A stretch of DNA of 64,000 bases from Bacteroidota bacterium (GTDB taxonomy: Bacteria > Bacteroidota > Ignavibacteria > Ignavibacteriales > Ignavibacteriaceae), in assembly GCA_022564295.1 (NCBI GenBank), contig JADFLR010000004.1, positions 75,840 through 139,839 on the forward strand, in the 5' to 3' direction. The stretch's first letter is position 1; each line of letters opens with the position of its first letter. The position numbers and the translations under genes were made by a program. The notes below the pieces were generated by a model. The model was not told the origin of the DNA. It saw nothing but the letters and a program-made list of their open reading frames with translations, and did no database searches. Positions 18,075 through 25,882 of this stretch are shown in pieces.

Positions 18075-19918
18075 TTAGTTTCTTTCGGCAGGTTGAGTAA
18101 GGTAATGTTTCCATCATAATCAGTAACGAGCAGGCTGTTGTTAAATTTATCAAGTGAAATAATCGGCGCAAATCCTAAAAAAATATTTTTGGTTGTTTTG
18201 CTTATTTCATAAACCGAACCGTTAGTAAAACCAATGAATAAATTTTTATCAATTGATAAAATATTTGTTGCAATTTCATCCTTTAGCTCATAAGGAAGTT
18301 TAACTTTCTTCATTACTTTTTCTTTTTTTAATGAGACAGTAAGCAATTCATTTTTTGACGAATGAAGAAGCAATTCACCTTTTAATTTGTTAAGCTCCAT
18401 TAGAAAGGTTGCTTCAATATTCCTTATGTGCCATTTGTCTGTTCCAAGCAGCAGATCGATGCAATGCAGGTCACCATCAAAATCTAAAAAGTAAATGCTA
18501 TTATTGTTTATTACCAATTCTGATTTGAATAATGGATTATATACTTTCGTTTTTGTCCCCCACTTCCATAGCAATACGCCATTATCCGAACTAAGGCAAT
18601 AGAGAGTTCCTTCTTTATCCTGGAACAGTACTTTTCCTTTTGTTGAAATAACGGAAGAGTTAATCAATTTTTTTATGCCATTGTTCCACCAGATAAGTTC
18701 AAGTGAGTAAAGTTCGTAGCAATAAAAATTTCCTTCAGCAGTTCCAAAGCATATTCCTTTTGTCTGCATGCCTTTATACTCAATATCCACAAGTGCAATA
18801 TCTGATGTAATTGTTTCACCAATTCCAATTACCTGGAAAAGATTGCCGGTATTAATGTTTATCGTAAAAAGATCTCCTTCATTTGTCGCAGCAACAACGA
18901 GGTCTTTTTCAATAATTGGGAAGGAATAAATTGTGCCGTTAGTTTCGAATTCCCACAATATCTTCCCATGATTATCCAGGCAAATAATTGAGCCATACTT
19001 ACTTGTTAAGCAAATTTTATTGTTATTTATGGAAGGTATTACTGCAATAGATTTTTGAAGTTTAATATTCCATATTGCCGTTGCAGAATTTTGAAATTCT
19101 TTTTCTTCATTAACCTGTGTTGATCTTATTGGTAATCTTTCCGAAATGTTCAAAACTTCTTCTTTAACTTTTATCCCGTCCTTCAATTTATATACTTCGA
19201 GTTTACTCAATCCGCTTTTTTTAATTTTTATCAAAAAATATTTCCACTCTTCTTTATCCCCAAAAGAATTGCTCAGAGCGATATATGGCATTTCAGTTTT
19301 ACGCTTAGCTTTATCTTCATCTATTGCTATGAGATTTATGGAGTTTGAAGATTTTTTACGAGATGGAATAGCCAAATAATCTACTATTTCTTCCCAGTTG
19401 GATATTTGCTTAGAATAATTATAATTTCTAATTAGAATAATTTGTCCATTCAAATGCTCATTCATTATTTGATGCAGAAAGAATCTCGTCTCAATATCAT
19501 AATATCCTTTGGAATCGTAAACAGGATTAAATGTATTCAAGCCAATAAATACATCCTTGTTTACATAGTGAAAAAATTTATCATCTCCCCAAATTAACTT
19601 TATCTCATTCCCTTTGCCCTCACTCAAAGTATAATCTTTTTCACCACCAATAACATTGTAAGGTACACGTAATCCATCCAGAATTTCCTGTGCCCAGAGG
19701 AATTCATCAAACTTTCCGTTAGCAGTGATGTTGCCCATTACTACTACAAGGGAAATGCTATCTCTATTATTAATGTCTTCAACCACTTCAATTAATTTCT
19801 CAGCATTTGTTTCAAGACCAATTTGAGGATTGGTTATGATGGCAGTTAAGGATTCTTGTGGAAGGATAAATCCAGTGGCACAAAGTAAAAAGGAAAACAG
19901 ATAAAAGATTGATTTCAT
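18071..19918 (-). CDS. PQQ-type beta-propeller with degenerate phosphoesterase domain
   Basis: This is a 615-residue exported protein with a signal peptide (residues 1-20). Residues about 24-180 follow the layout of calcineurin-type metallophosphoesterases, but the metal-binding residues are replaced. The DxH motif reads TNPQ (Asn30, Gln32), GD reads GN (Asn63) and GNHD reads GEKD (residues 92-95). From about residue 275 it has repeated PQQ/beta-propeller blades (GSIICLDNHGKILWEFETNG, LYCLSSDNGVLLWKWGTK). In related Bacteroidota proteins the same fusion has an intact phosphoesterase. This copy looks like a non-catalytic periplasmic binding or scaffold protein. It is coupled to the HAD gene. 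Confidence 0.75.
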   Translation of the reverse strand: MKSIFYLFSFLLCATGFILPQESLTAIITNPQIGLETNAEKLIEVVEDINNRDSISLVVVMGNITANGKFDEFLWAQEILDGLRVPYNVIGGEKDYTLSEGKGNEIKLIWGDDKFFHYVNKDVFIGLNTFNPVYDSKGYYDIETRFFLHQIMNEHLNGQIILIRNYNYSKQISNWEEIVDYLAIPSRKKSSNSINLIAIDEDKAKRKTEMPYIALSNSFGDKEEWKYFLIKIKKSGLSKLEVYKLKDGIKVKEEVLNISERLPIRSTQVNEEKEFQNSATAIWNIKLQKSIAVIPSINNNKICLTSKYGSIICLDNHGKILWEFETNGTIYSFPIIEKDLVVAATNEGDLFTININTGNLFQVIGIGETITSDIALVDIEYKGMQTKGICFGTAEGNFYCYELYSLELIWWNNGIKKLINSSVISTKGKVLFQDKEGTLYCLSSDNGVLLWKWGTKTKVYNPLFKSELVINNNSIYFLDFDGDLHCIDLLLGTDKWHIRNIEATFLMELNKLKGELLLHSSKNELLTVSLKKEKVMKKVKLPYELKDEIATNILSIDKNLFIGFTNGSVYEISKTTKNIFLGFAPIISLDKFNNSLLVTDYDGNITLLNLPKETK

Positions 19919-20060
19919 TTAAAACTATTGATTTTTTCAATTATAAATTAACACTAAAATATTACTTTTTCTAAATTTAAACATCAATAATAACGCTTAA
20001 CATAGAGAATATCCCCATCATCCCAAACATAAATAGGAGACTAAAAGTATTCTTGATTAA

Positions 20061-20112
20061 GAAACTCAACATATTTAAGTTTCGAGCCGTCAAATCTTAA
20101 TTGGTTCCAATT
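20061..20112 (+). promoter_or_regulatory. palindromes in the leader of the bat operon
   Basis: The 225-base divergent gap holds an inverted repeat GAAACT/AGTTTC (20061-20066 with 20078-20083). It also holds the interrupted palindrome AATTGGTTCCAATT (20099-20112), which ends 32 bases before the TTG start of the MoxR gene. The latter has the size of a repressor or activator operator. No factor can be assigned. Confidence 0.3.
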
Positions 20113-20144
20113 TAATTTTATATAACTAATTGTGAGGTTCTACT

Positions 20145-21128
20145 TTGGATATTGCTGAATTGAATGAGAAAATTAAAAACGAAAGCGCTTTTATCGATCT
20201 GTTGCTTGGTGAGATCAGAAAAGTGATCGTCGGGCAGAAAGAGATGATTGAACGGTTGATTGTCGGGTTGCTCGGCAACGGGCATATTCTTCTTGAAGGT
20301 GTACCTGGTTTAGCTAAAACGCTTGCTATTACTACACTTTCTTCTGCTATGAAAGCAAAATTCCAGAGGATTCAATTTACTCCCGACCTTCTCCCTGCGG
20401 ATTTGATTGGCACTCAAATTTATAATCAAAAAGATGGTAACTTTTTAATTAAAAAAGGACCCATATTTGCGAACTTTATCTTGGCTGATGAGATTAACCG
20501 CGCTCCTGCAAAAGTGCAAAGTGCTTTATTGGAGGCAATGCAGGAAAGACAAATAACAATCGGGAAGGAAACTTTCAAACTTGAAGAACCGTTTCTCGTT
20601 CTTGCAACTCAAAACCCGATAGAGCAGGAGGGAACTTATCCGCTTCCTGAAGCACAGGTTGACAGGTTTATGTTGAAGGTGAAAATAACTTACCCTGCAC
20701 GGGATGAAGAGTTAGCTATAATGCGGCAGAACATTAATAATACTGCAAAGCAAGTTCAACCGGTTATTTCTCCGAATGATATACTTAGAGGAAGAGAACT
20801 GATTAAGCAGATATATATTGATGGAAAGATTGAAAAATATATACTCGATATAGTCTTTGCATCCCGTAATCCGGCTGAATTTGGATTGAATAATCTTGTT
20901 GATATGATAAATTATGGCGGTTCACCACGCGCAACTATTAATCTAGCTTTGGGTGCTAAAGCAATGGCATTTATAAAACGCAGGGGTTATGTGATTCCCG
21001 AGGATGTTAGAGCAATTTGCCATGATGTATTGCGCCACCGTATTGCTGTGACTTACGAAGCAGAAGCAGAGAACATCACTCCGGAATACATTATTAATGA
21101 AATACTTAATAAAGTTGAAGTGCCGTAA
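20145..21128 (+). CDS. moxR: MoxR-type AAA+ ATPase
   Basis: This is a 327-residue AAA+ ATPase. Walker A is EGVPGLAKT (about residues 47-55), Walker B ILADEINRAP (about 108-117), and sensor 1 VLATQNPIEQEGTYPLPEAQ (about 147-166). The C-terminal lid contains the family segment GASPRA-like (GGSPRATINLA). It starts at TTG 20145 after a GTGAGG ribosome binding site. MoxR proteins act as chaperones that insert cofactors or assemble complexes together with von Willebrand A proteins; here these would be the BatA and BatB products. It is the first gene of an eight-gene operon, followed by DUF58 after 3 bases. The operon leader carries a palindrome at 20099-20112. Confidence 0.95.
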   Translation: MDIAELNEKIKNESAFIDLLLGEIRKVIVGQKEMIERLIVGLLGNGHILLEGVPGLAKTLAITTLSSAMKAKFQRIQFTPDLLPADLIGTQIYNQKDGNFLIKKGPIFANFILADEINRAPAKVQSALLEAMQERQITIGKETFKLEEPFLVLATQNPIEQEGTYPLPEAQVDRFMLKVKITYPARDEELAIMRQNINNTAKQVQPVISPNDILRGRELIKQIYIDGKIEKYILDIVFASRNPAEFGLNNLVDMINYGGSPRATINLALGAKAMAFIKRRGYVIPEDVRAICHDVLRHRIAVTYEAEAENITPEYIINEILNKVEVP

Positions 21129-21131
21129 TAG

Positions 21132-22007
21132 ATGTTAACAAAAGAACTGCTTAAACAAGTAAGACAGATTGAGATTAGAACTAAGGGGTTGGTTAATCAT
21201 CTCTTTTCCGGTGAATACCATTCGGTATTTAAAGGAAGAGGAATGGAATTTTCAGAAGTGAGGGAATATCAATATGGTGATGATGTAAGAAATATTGATT
21301 GGAATGTTACAGCCAGGTTTGGTCATCCTTTTATTAAAGTGTTCGAAGAAGAGCGTGAACTTACTGTAATGCTGATGGTGGATATAAGCGGTTCATTGAT
21401 GTTTGGCTCAGTTTCAAAAACTAAACAACGAGTTGCTGCAGAGCTTAGTGCTATTCTTGCTTTTTCTGCATTAAAGAATAATGATAAAGTCGGATTAATC
21501 CTTTTTACAGATAAGATTGAAAAATTCGTCCCACCGAGAAAAGGCAATATACATGTTCTTCGAATAATAAGGGAAGTGCTTTCATTTGAACCTGAAGGGA
21601 ACGCAACCGATATAAAAGCAGCATTGGAATTTATGAACAATGCAATAAAGAAGCGATCAATTATTTTTCTCTTATCGGATTTTCTTGATGAAGATTACGA
21701 AGAAATTTTAAGAGTTGTTGGTAAGAAAAATGATTTGATTGGGGTTGTTTTGGATGATAGAAGAGAAAACGAAATCCCACCCATTGGATTAATTAAATTT
21801 ACCGATGCTGAGACAGGTGAAGAAAGGTGGATAGACACAAGCAATAAGCGTGTAAGAAGAGTGATGAAAGAGGCAAGGAGGGAAGCAATTGCCAAAAGAA
21901 ACACGATGTTCCTTACATCAAAATTAGACAGGATTCATGTTCAAACAGGTGTAGATTATATAAAACCGTTAGTTCAATTTTTCAGAATGCGTGAGAAAAG
22001 ATGGTAA
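21132..22007 (+). CDS. DUF58 family protein
   Basis: This 291-residue protein has the DUF58 hallmark FSEVREYQYGDDVRNIDWN at about residues 40-58. A von Willebrand A-like segment follows, with LMVDISGSLMFG (about 84-95), so the DxSxS metal site is intact. DUF58 genes almost always follow moxR and are thought to work as the ATPase's partner or substrate adaptor. The ATG at 21132 lies 3 bases after the moxR stop. The end overlaps the next gene by 7 bases. There is no signal peptide, so it is cytoplasmic. Confidence 0.93.
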   Translation: MLTKELLKQVRQIEIRTKGLVNHLFSGEYHSVFKGRGMEFSEVREYQYGDDVRNIDWNVTARFGHPFIKVFEEERELTVMLMVDISGSLMFGSVSKTKQRVAAELSAILAFSALKNNDKVGLILFTDKIEKFVPPRKGNIHVLRIIREVLSFEPEGNATDIKAALEFMNNAIKKRSIIFLLSDFLDEDYEEILRVVGKKNDLIGVVLDDRRENEIPPIGLIKFTDAETGEERWIDTSNKRVRRVMKEARREAIAKRNTMFLTSKLDRIHVQTGVDYIKPLVQFFRMREKRW

Positions 22008-22945
22008 GATTTCTGTTAGGAGCAATTTGCATCTTTATAGTTGTGAATGTACAAGCACAAACAATTTCTGTGGCTGCTTATACCGATACTACTGATTATC
22101 TAGTTGGTGATTTTATTAATTATGAGATTGAAGTTGTTACACGAAAAAACATCAAAGTTATTTCACCAATCTTACCTAATACTTTAACTCAATTAGAATT
22201 AATCACACGCGAAGAATCGATTTCAACTGAAGATGAAAAATCGAAAACTACGATTTATAAATTTATAATTGCCGGATATGATTCTGTCCGAGCAGTAATT
22301 CCACCTGTAGTCGTAAAGTATCGCACTGCGGATGATACTTCTTTTAAAAAGATAATTACCGATTCCGTTGTTATTCACATTCACACAGTACCTGTTTCAA
22401 CAGCCGAGGAAATTAAAGATGTAAAATCACCTATTACAATTCCATACAATTGGAAATGGTTATTGCTGTGGGCTGCTATAGTACTATTAATAATAGTAGC
22501 AGGTTATTATTCATACAAAAAATACAAACAGAAAAAATCGGAACGACCGGTTGAGAAAAAAATAATTATTATTCCGCCGTACGTTAAAGCGCTTATAGCA
22601 TTAGAAAATCTTGAAAGCGAACGGTTATGGCAGAAAGGGTTTGTTAAAGATTATCATTCCCGTATTACGGAAATTATAAGGAATTATTTTGAAGAAAGAT
22701 TTGATCTTCCTGCAATGGAATTAACAACTACTGAAACAATTCATCACTTGAAGAGTATTAAAGAAAAGGAAAAAATTCTTGATATAACTTATGACTTTTT
22801 ATCAAACGCAGATTTAGTGAAGTTCGCTAAGTTTCAACCGCTCGAGCAAGTGAATGAGAAAATGATGAAACAAGCCAAGGAAATTATTCATTCTACCATT
22901 CCTCAAAAACCTGTGATTACAGAGGAGGAAATTGTAAATGCTTAA
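22001..22945 (+). CDS. BatD-like Ig-domain membrane protein of the bat operon
   Basis: This 314-residue protein has a signal peptide (residues 1-19, ending VQAQ) and a periplasmic beta-domain (about 20-130) resembling the first Ig-like unit of BatD. One transmembrane helix (WKWLLLWAAIVLLIIVAGYYSY, about 150-170) is followed by a basic cytoplasmic tail. The tail has an alpha-helical domain (about 190-300) with the motif YHSRITEIIRNYFEERFDLPAMELTT, also seen at the C-terminus of BatD proteins. It overlaps DUF58 by 7 bases and BatA by 8. In Bacteroidota bat operons a gene of this type commonly sits here. It probably helps assemble the BatA/B complex. Confidence 0.8.
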   Translation: MVRFLLGAICIFIVVNVQAQTISVAAYTDTTDYLVGDFINYEIEVVTRKNIKVISPILPNTLTQLELITREESISTEDEKSKTTIYKFIIAGYDSVRAVIPPVVVKYRTADDTSFKKIITDSVVIHIHTVPVSTAEEIKDVKSPITIPYNWKWLLLWAAIVLLIIVAGYYSYKKYKQKKSERPVEKKIIIIPPYVKALIALENLESERLWQKGFVKDYHSRITEIIRNYFEERFDLPAMELTTTETIHHLKSIKEKEKILDITYDFLSNADLVKFAKFQPLEQVNEKMMKQAKEIIHSTIPQKPVITEEEIVNA

Positions 22946-23933
22946 CAACGTTACATTTGCTTATCCATGGGTTTTATACTTTCTTCTTATAATACCTTTG
23001 CTGCTTGTTTGGTATTTCATTAAAGGAAAAAAGAATTACGCTTCTGTGATATATTCTTCAGTTAATCTTTTTAAGGATGTACCTGTTACTTTGAGAGAAA
23101 GATTGAAACATTTTCCGTTTTTACTAAGGATGATTGCTCTTGGATTGTTAACTATAGCTCTCGCCCGACCTCAAAGTTTTACAGAGGGAGAGAATATTAG
23201 TACTGAAGGAATTGACATAGCAATGGTGCTTGATATTTCGGGAAGTATGCTTGCGGAAGATTTAAAACCCAACAGGTTGGAAGCCGCTAAAAATGTTATT
23301 GATGAATTTACTGAAGGAAGAGTTTCGGACAGGATTGGTTTAGTTATTTTTTCAAGAGAAGCATTTACGCAGTGTCCGCTTACCATCGATTATAACGTGT
23401 TAAGGAATTTACTTCTTGAGATAAGAAGCGGTATGATAGAAGATGGAACGGCAATTGGTAACGCAATTGCAAACGGTGTAAACAGGTTAAAAGAAAGTGA
23501 TTCAAAAAGCAAAATAATTATTCTTGTTACAGATGGAGTGAATAACAGCGGTGAAGTTGATCCGATTTCTGCAGCGGAAATTGCGAAAACTTTTGGTGTA
23601 AGGATATACACAATTGGAGTTGGTACAAGAGGGCAGGCGCCTTATCCTGTGCAAACTCCTTTTGGTACTCGTTATCAAATGGTTCCCGTTGAAATTGATG
23701 AAGAAGTTTTGAAAGAAATTTCAAGTATAACTGACGGTCAATACTTTAGAGCAACAAATAATCGTGCACTAAAAGAAATTTATAAAAATATTGATAAACT
23801 GGAAAAAACAAAAATCGAAGTAACATCTTACAGAAATGCAAAGGAATTATACCTTAGCTGGTTAAGCGGCGGAGTTCTCCTTCTGTTATTAGAGCTTGGA
23901 TTATCGAGAACAATTTTTAGAAAGTTACCGTGA
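22938..23933 (+). CDS. batA: BatA, von Willebrand A membrane protein
   Basis: This 331-residue protein has two N-terminal membrane helices (about 10-27 and 56-75), a periplasmic or cytoplasmic vWA domain (about 90-290) and a C-terminal helix (about 308-325). The metal-ion-dependent adhesion site is intact: MVLDISGSM at about residues 95-103, with the Thr/Asp contacts TDGVNNSGE further on. It has a good ribosome binding site (AGAGGAGG) and overlaps the upstream gene by 8 bases. It is paralogous to BatB. The Bat proteins are linked to aerotolerance and envelope stress resistance in Bacteroides. Unlike the other junctions of this operon, the next gene is 168 bases away. Confidence 0.93.
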   Translation: MLNNVTFAYPWVLYFLLIIPLLLVWYFIKGKKNYASVIYSSVNLFKDVPVTLRERLKHFPFLLRMIALGLLTIALARPQSFTEGENISTEGIDIAMVLDISGSMLAEDLKPNRLEAAKNVIDEFTEGRVSDRIGLVIFSREAFTQCPLTIDYNVLRNLLLEIRSGMIEDGTAIGNAIANGVNRLKESDSKSKIIILVTDGVNNSGEVDPISAAEIAKTFGVRIYTIGVGTRGQAPYPVQTPFGTRYQMVPVEIDEEVLKEISSITDGQYFRATNNRALKEIYKNIDKLEKTKIEVTSYRNAKELYLSWLSGGVLLLLLELGLSRTIFRKLP

Positions 23934-23936
23934 AAA

Positions 23937-24031
23937 AGATGAATGATTGAATGATTGAATGATTGGATGATTGAATGGCTTGGTCCGGTAAATTTTTACT
24001 AATTTTCATACATTCATATAATCATCCATTC
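23937..24031. repeat. octamer tandem repeat with distal inverted arm
   Basis: GAATGATT is repeated three times, followed by one GGATGATT and a partial copy (23941-23978). About 30 bases later CATTCATATAATCATCC (24010-24026) is an imperfect reverse complement, so the transcript could fold into a long hairpin. It lies in the only sizeable gap of the bat operon, between batA and batB. No coding role is visible. Confidence 0.75.
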
Positions 24032-24101
24032 AGTGGTTTGATTAGTAACGTAACTTTGGGAATAATTATTAGAACAAGTAGTAACATTAAGTACAAAAAT
24101 T

Positions 24102-25139
24102 ATGATAAGATTCGCACATCCGGAATATTTAAACGCATTGTATTTGCTGCCACTCCTGGTAATAATATTCTATTTGTTATATAAGAATAAAAACAGACTG
24201 CTTGAAAAGTTTGCTGATAAGGAACTTCACTCAGTTATTGTTTCATCGTACAGCAATGTTAAAAATTACGTAAAATTCGGAATAGTTCTTCTTGCTTTTG
24301 CTTGTCTTATAATTGCTGCTGCTAATCCGCAAGTAGGTACAAAGCTGCAGGAGGTTAAGCAGACAGGTATTGATGTTTTCATTCTTTTAGATGTATCGCG
24401 GAGTATGAGTGCGGAAGATATTAAACCTAACAGACTTGAAAAAGCAAAATATCAGATATTAAATCTAATACAAAAATTACATGGCGATAGAATAGGTTTA
24501 ATAATTTTCGCTGGTAAAGCTTATATTCAGTTTCCATTAACCACAGATTATTCCGCAGCAGGTTTGTTCCTTTCCGCTGTTGATGTAAATTCCGTACCTC
24601 AGCAGGGAACATCAATCAGATCAGCCATAAATCTTGCTGTCGAATCGTTTGATTCTTCTTCAACAGAGAAAGTAATTATTACTATTACTGATGGTGAAGA
24701 TCACGAAGGTGATGTAATGGATGCGGTTGATAAAGCAGTTTCTAACGGAATTAAAATCTATACTATCGGTTTAGGTTCTACAGGTGGAGTGCCGATTCCT
24801 GTTTACAATAGCCGCGGTGATATGATTGGATTTAAGAAGGATAATGAAGGAAACTCTGTACTCACCAAACTTGATGAAGAATCGTTAAAGCAAATTGCGT
24901 CAGCAGGCAATGGAGAATATTTCAGAGGGAACAATTTCGAAGATTATTTAGACAAAATATATAACGATCTGTCGGAACTTAAGAAGTCTGAATTCGGTGT
25001 AAAAAAAGTAACTGGTTACGAAGACCGTTTTTATTATTTTTTAATTCCAGCAATATTATTATTATTAATTGAACTTTTTATATCAGAAAAGAAATCACCG
25101 TTGTACAGCAGAATAAATAAGAAGTTAGGACTGGAGTAG
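24102..25139 (+). CDS. batB: BatB, von Willebrand A membrane protein
   Basis: This 345-residue paralogue of BatA has membrane helices at about 11-27 and 60-76, a vWA domain (about 90-300) and a C-terminal helix (about 312-330). The metal site reads LLDVSRSMSAED, keeping the DxSxS pattern with Arg in place of Gly; TDGEDHEGD supplies the acidic loop. The segment NRLEKAK is characteristic of both Bat paralogues. It is preceded by a 168-base spacer with tandem octamer repeats. The next gene (batC) starts one base after its stop. It probably forms the membrane complex with BatA and the MoxR ATPase. Confidence 0.93.
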   Translation: MIRFAHPEYLNALYLLPLLVIIFYLLYKNKNRLLEKFADKELHSVIVSSYSNVKNYVKFGIVLLAFACLIIAAANPQVGTKLQEVKQTGIDVFILLDVSRSMSAEDIKPNRLEKAKYQILNLIQKLHGDRIGLIIFAGKAYIQFPLTTDYSAAGLFLSAVDVNSVPQQGTSIRSAINLAVESFDSSSTEKVIITITDGEDHEGDVMDAVDKAVSNGIKIYTIGLGSTGGVPIPVYNSRGDMIGFKKDNEGNSVLTKLDEESLKQIASAGNGEYFRGNNFEDYLDKIYNDLSELKKSEFGVKKVTGYEDRFYYFLIPAILLLLIELFISEKKSPLYSRINKKLGLE

Positions 25140-25880
25140 ATGGAAATGAAAAATTTTAAATTTATTTTCGTTCTATTTATGTTAATATTGTTTGCAGTTG
25201 GTTCACAGGAATCATTTTCACAATCATTAAGAGGATTGGTGAATGAGGGAGTTGAAAACTATAATGAAGGAAATTTCTCTGATGCTGAAGTGAATTTTAA
25301 AAAAGGAGTGGAAAAATCTCCGGAAAGCTTTGAAGCAAAATTTAATTTAGGAGATGCATTCTTTAAACAAGAAAGGTATGATGAGGCAATAAAATCATAT
25401 AATTCCGCTTTGGCATTTGCAAAAAATGATTTGGAGAAGGCAAGGGTTCATTACAATATCGGCAACTCTCTTCTGAAAGCACAAAAAATAAAAGATAGTA
25501 TCGAAGAGTATATAAAATCACTTAAGTTAAATCCTGGTGATCAGGAAGCAAAGTATAATCTTTCTTATGCGTTAGAGTTATTGAAAAATAAGGATGATCA
25601 GCAACAGCAAAAGAATGATAAGGACCAAAATAAAGATAAAAACGGGGATCAAAATAAAGACCAGGATAAAAAAGACCAGCAGAAAGATCAACAAAATAAG
25701 CAGGATCAGCAAAAGCAAGATCAACAGGATAAAAAACAACAACAGCCGCAACAGCGACAAAAAATATCTAAAGAAGAAGCCGAAAGAATACTCGAAGCGT
25801 TAAAAGACAACGAAAAAGATCTTCAAAAAGAATTGAGGAAAATTAAAGGGAAAAGAGTTAAGACCGACAAGGATTGGTAA
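25140..25880 (+). CDS. batC: BatC, TPR protein with Q/K/D-rich tail
   Basis: This 246-residue exported protein has a signal peptide (residues 1-28, ending ESFSQ) and three TPR units (about 32-140; AEVNFKKGVEKSPESFEAKFNLGDAFF, VHYNIGNSLLKAQK). A low-complexity stretch of Gln, Lys and Asp follows (about 153-207), then a charged helical end. The low-complexity tail differs between species and explains spurious open frames on both strands here. The ATG directly follows the batB stop, with an AGGACTGGAG ribosome binding site. TPR domains of BatC and BatE are thought to bring together the Bat complex in the periplasm. Confidence 0.88.
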   Translation: MEMKNFKFIFVLFMLILFAVGSQESFSQSLRGLVNEGVENYNEGNFSDAEVNFKKGVEKSPESFEAKFNLGDAFFKQERYDEAIKSYNSALAFAKNDLEKARVHYNIGNSLLKAQKIKDSIEEYIKSLKLNPGDQEAKYNLSYALELLKNKDDQQQQKNDKDQNKDKNGDQNKDQDKKDQQKDQQNKQDQQKQDQQDKKQQQPQQRQKISKEEAERILEALKDNEKDLQKELRKIKGKRVKTDKDW

Positions 25881-25882
25881 AA

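Noticed and set aside
23941-23978. CRISPR-like repeat array
   Set aside because: Octamers are contiguous with no spacers and no cas genes are present; it is a simple tandem repeat.
23975-24184. 69-codon frame between batA and batB
   Set aside because: It runs through the octamer repeat arm and the start of batB in another frame, with no ribosome binding site.
25578-25803. Low-complexity open frames on both strands within batC
   Set aside because: They are by-products of the CAR/GAY-rich Gln-Lys-Asp repeat of BatC and have no start signals.
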